This document shows positions 61,907 through 64,000 of a stretch of DNA of 64,000 bases, piece after piece. The stretch covers positions 10,477,001 to 10,541,000 of the forward strand of contig NZ_CP108427.1 in the NCBI RefSeq assembly GCF_035982055.1. Direction: 5' to 3'. The position numbers and the translations under genes were made by a program. The notes beneath the pieces were generated by a model that did not search any database, was not told the origin of the DNA, and was given only the letters and a program-made list of their open reading frames with translations. The stretch comes from Streptomyces sp. NBC_01288 (GTDB lineage Bacteria; Actinomycetota; Actinomycetes; Streptomycetales; Streptomycetaceae). How positions within the stretch are numbered: the first letter of the stretch is position 1; every line of letters begins with the position of its first letter.

Positions 61907-63175
61907 GTGGGGGAGCGGGAGCTCGAGGGCTTGGTCTCGGTGTCGCGGCCGGTGTTGGTGGGGCGGTTGCTTCAGCTGGATGCGGCTGGTGGTGTGACGT
62001 CGGCGCATGTGCGGGCGGGGGCGCAGCTGGCGGGGGTGCATCCGCGGACGGTGTGGCGGTGGGTGGAGGCGGCGCGCAGTGAGGGCCGTGTGGAGCGTCG
62101 CAGGCGTTCCCGGTTCGAGTTGCCGGAGGAGGCGTGGGAGGTGCTGGCGCAGGCGGGCGGCAATGTGTCTGTGCTGTACCGGTATTTGGAGGAGTGCGGG
62201 GACGGGGTTGCGGGGGTGTCGCCGGCTTCGGTGTACCGGGCGGTGCAGCGTGAGCTGGCGGCGGGGCGGGTGTTGCCGGAGCGTGCCGCGGTATCCCGGG
62301 CGCGGACTGAGCGGGAGACCCGGCAGGCTCTGGCGGACCTCGCCGTCGCGGGTGTCGGTACCGGCGCGCCGTCTGTTTGTGCCGCGGCTGTTCCGGCCTC
62401 GCTGACGCCTGCAGGGCGGGAGGCCGCGCCGGCGGGGGACGTGGCGGGCGGGGTGTTGCCGGTGGGGGCTCGGGCGGTGCGTACGGCGTCGGTGCGTGCG
62501 GTGGCTGAGGCGGTGGGGCAGGCGATGGCGGCCGGGGGCGGGGCGTGTGTGTTCGGGGATGCGGGGCGGGGCAAGACGGTGGCGCTGCGGATGGCGCTGT
62601 CGGGTCCGCCGGTGGGCTGGGGTGTGTCGTGGGTGCGGGTGCCGGTGCGTGCGTCGGTGTCGGAACTGCGGCGGGCGGTGTTCGAGGCTCTGGTGTTGCC
62701 GGGCCGGTTTCCCCACCGTTCGGCGGAGGCTGATGAGCGGATCGCCGGTGCCCTGGAGGGGGCTCGGGTGCTGGTGGTGGATGAGGCGCAGCGGTTGCCG
62801 GTGCCGTGTCTGGAGTATCTGCAGTCGTTGTGGGACCACCCGCAGGTCCGGATGGCGCTGGTGCTGTGCGGGGCGGGCAGCGAGCGCGTGGTGGCGCGTG
62901 TGCCGCAGTTGGCGTCGCGGGTCTGCGCGTGGCAGGAGGTGGGGCGTCTTGCCGGGGGTGAGGTGGCTGCGGCGGTGTCTGCCTTTCATCCGCTGTGGGC
63001 CGGCGTCGCCGGCGGGGAGGTGGCGTGGATCGACGAGTCCTGCACGCACGGTGTCTTCCGCACGTGGGCTGCCTTGACGACGCACCTGCAGAACGCGCTG
63101 CTGACCGCGCCGGACGCGGCGGTGGACCGGGCACTGCTGCGTCGTCTGTTCCGGCGTCTGAGCCCCCCGGTCTGA
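61907..63175 (+). CDS. AAA ATPase with transposase-like N-terminal DNA-binding module
   Basis: A 422-residue protein. Residues about 30-130 carry an HTH and second helical domain (TSAHVRAGAQLAGVHPRTVW, then GGNVSVLYRYLEECGDGVAG and SPASVYRAVQRELAAG). Residues about 195-400 are an AAA/MuB-type ATPase with Walker A FGDAGRGKT (217-224) and Walker B VLVVDEAQ. The N-terminal module resembles the one at the start of the transposase encoded next. GTG 61907 has GGGGAGG; GTG 61889 is an alternative. It likely regulates the transposase, perhaps by binding transposon ends directly. Confidence 0.8.
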   Translation: MGERELEGLVSVSRPVLVGRLLQLDAAGGVTSAHVRAGAQLAGVHPRTVWRWVEAARSEGRVERRRRSRFELPEEAWEVLAQAGGNVSVLYRYLEECGDGVAGVSPASVYRAVQRELAAGRVLPERAAVSRARTERETRQALADLAVAGVGTGAPSVCAAAVPASLTPAGREAAPAGDVAGGVLPVGARAVRTASVRAVAEAVGQAMAAGGGACVFGDAGRGKTVALRMALSGPPVGWGVSWVRVPVRASVSELRRAVFEALVLPGRFPHRSAEADERIAGALEGARVLVVDEAQRLPVPCLEYLQSLWDHPQVRMALVLCGAGSERVVARVPQLASRVCAWQEVGRLAGGEVAAAVSAFHPLWAGVAGGEVAWIDESCTHGVFRTWAALTTHLQNALLTAPDAAVDRALLRRLFRRLSPPV

Positions 63176-63179
63176 GCGG

Positions 63180-64000
63180 ATGCGCGGACAGGAGGGGGAG
63201 AGGGAGGACGGCGGTGCGGCCGGCGCCGCGGGGGGCGGGCTTCCTGCGGCGTCGCGAACCGCGCTGCGCGGTGTGACGGTGCGCCGGCTGCTGGCTCTGC
63301 GGGTGCGGGGCGGGCTGACGAGTGGTCATGTCCGGGTGGCGGCGGATGCGCTGGGAGTGTCGGAGCGCACGGTGTGGCGGTGGCTGGCCGAAGCCGGCCG
63401 CGACGAACGGGCGGCGGACGAGCCCGGCGCACGGGCCCGGACCGGGACGAGGTTCACGATCACGCCGGAGGTCCGTGCGCTGCTGGCGTTGTGGAAGGGC
63501 AATGTCGCCGCGGTGCAGCGTGAGCTCGCTGCCCGCGCGGCCGGGCGCCCCGGAGCCGATGCCGGTGCACAGGCCGGGCCGCCACCGGGTACTGGTCTGC
63601 CGCCGGATGTGCCGTCGCTGACGACGCTGCACCGCGCGATCCGCCGTGATCTGACCCCGGGGGAGCGGGCGGGACTTGCGGGAGGAGAGCGGGCGGCGCG
63701 CAAGCACGATGTGTTCCTGGCCCGGCCGCGGGGCTGGCGCAATCAGGTGTGGGAGAGCGACCACGTGCAGGCCCCGGTGCTGGTCGATGTCGACGGCACA
63801 GCTCGCAGGCCGTGGATCACGTGGTTCACCGACTGCGCGACGAACGCGATCACCGGTGTCGCGGTCACGCCGGTGCATCCCTCGCGGGAGTCGGTGCTGG
63901 CCGCGCTGCGCTCCGCGGTCCTGCGCGAGGACCCCTACGGCCCGTTCGGCGGCCTGCCCGAGAAAGTACGTGTCGACCGCGGCAGGGACTTCCTGTCCAG
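63180..64000 (+). CDS. Mu/TniA-like DDE transposase, cut by the window end
   Basis: The first 273 residues are visible. An HTH (TSGHVRVAADALGVSERTVW) and a second helical domain (KGNVAAVQRELAARAAG; LTTLHRAIRRDLTPGERAG) lead to the rve core: QVWESDHVQAPVLVDVDG with the first Asp (D194) and VRVDRGRDFLS with the second. The start is four bases after the ATPase stop. It differs clearly in sequence from the TnsB at 51345-53486, so it belongs to a separate element. Confidence 0.85.
   Translation, partial: MRGQEGEREDGGAAGAAGGGLPAASRTALRGVTVRRLLALRVRGGLTSGHVRVAADALGVSERTVWRWLAEAGRDERAADEPGARARTGTRFTITPEVRALLALWKGNVAAVQRELAARAAGRPGADAGAQAGPPPGTGLPPDVPSLTTLHRAIRRDLTPGERAGLAGGERAARKHDVFLARPRGWRNQVWESDHVQAPVLVDVDGTARRPWITWFTDCATNAITGVAVTPVHPSRESVLAALRSAVLREDPYGPFGGLPEKVRVDRGRDFLS

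Overview
The window looks like part of a linear Streptomyces (or close relative) replicon, probably a chromosome arm or a large linear plasmid. Evidence: very high GC, frequent GTG starts with GGAGG-type ribosome sites, many secreted carbohydrate-active enzymes, numerous insertion sequences and broken genes, and a recognisable tap-tpg pair (telomere-associated protein and terminal protein), which only makes sense on a replicon with protein-capped linear ends.

Region 0-15.7 kb is mostly small metabolic and regulatory units: a flavin amine oxidase with a downstream XRE-TetR double-HTH regulator, a serine hydrolase, an AraC/GyrI regulator, an 11-copy tetranucleotide repeat, an MFS exporter, an MDR oxidoreductase, an IS5/IS427-type element, conserved hypothetical genes, a lipid-kinase/PAP2-phosphatase operon and a transglutaminase-like gene behind a perfect palindromic operator. 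Region 15.7-18.9 kb is a gene graveyard: fragments of a glycosidase, an MpaB-like oxygenase, a macrolide-type glycosyltransferase and a streptogramin (Vat-like) acetyltransferase lie against one another in clashing orientations.

Region 19-33 kb is a polysaccharide-use island: SDR, Gfo/Idh/MocA oxidoreductase, LacI regulator, a secreted DUF1996 protein plus a TIM-barrel glycosidase with a CBM32, a GH55-like exo-glucanase with two CBM32 domains, and a GH92 mannosidase with a ricin lectin. Palindromic operators (GGGAGAGCGCTCTCCC; two copies of GACAACGTTGTC) point to LacI-type control. Region 33-45 kb mixes hypotheticals, IS elements (one split a 16-bp palindrome), remnants of integrase-, CoiA- and ISL3-type genes, a SMI1/KNR4 protein convergent with a secreted NucA/NucB nuclease, and a decayed type I-E-like CRISPR array without cas genes. 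Region 45-49.7 kb carries an alginate lyase and a GH105/GH88-like hydrolase, then IS630 and IS5 transposases.

Region 49.7-64 kb is the most unusual part. A minus-strand Tn7-like core (TniQ, TnsA-like, TnsB, TnsC, nearly all overlapping) is followed by an ECF sigma operon, tap, a tpg gene with a premature in-frame stop, a DUF6924 gene, and a second, unrelated AAA ATPase/DDE transposase pair pointing right and running off the window. In this second pair the ATPase carries at its N-terminus a DNA-binding module resembling that of its own transposase. The linear-replicon genes are thus bracketed by two outward-facing transposition systems.
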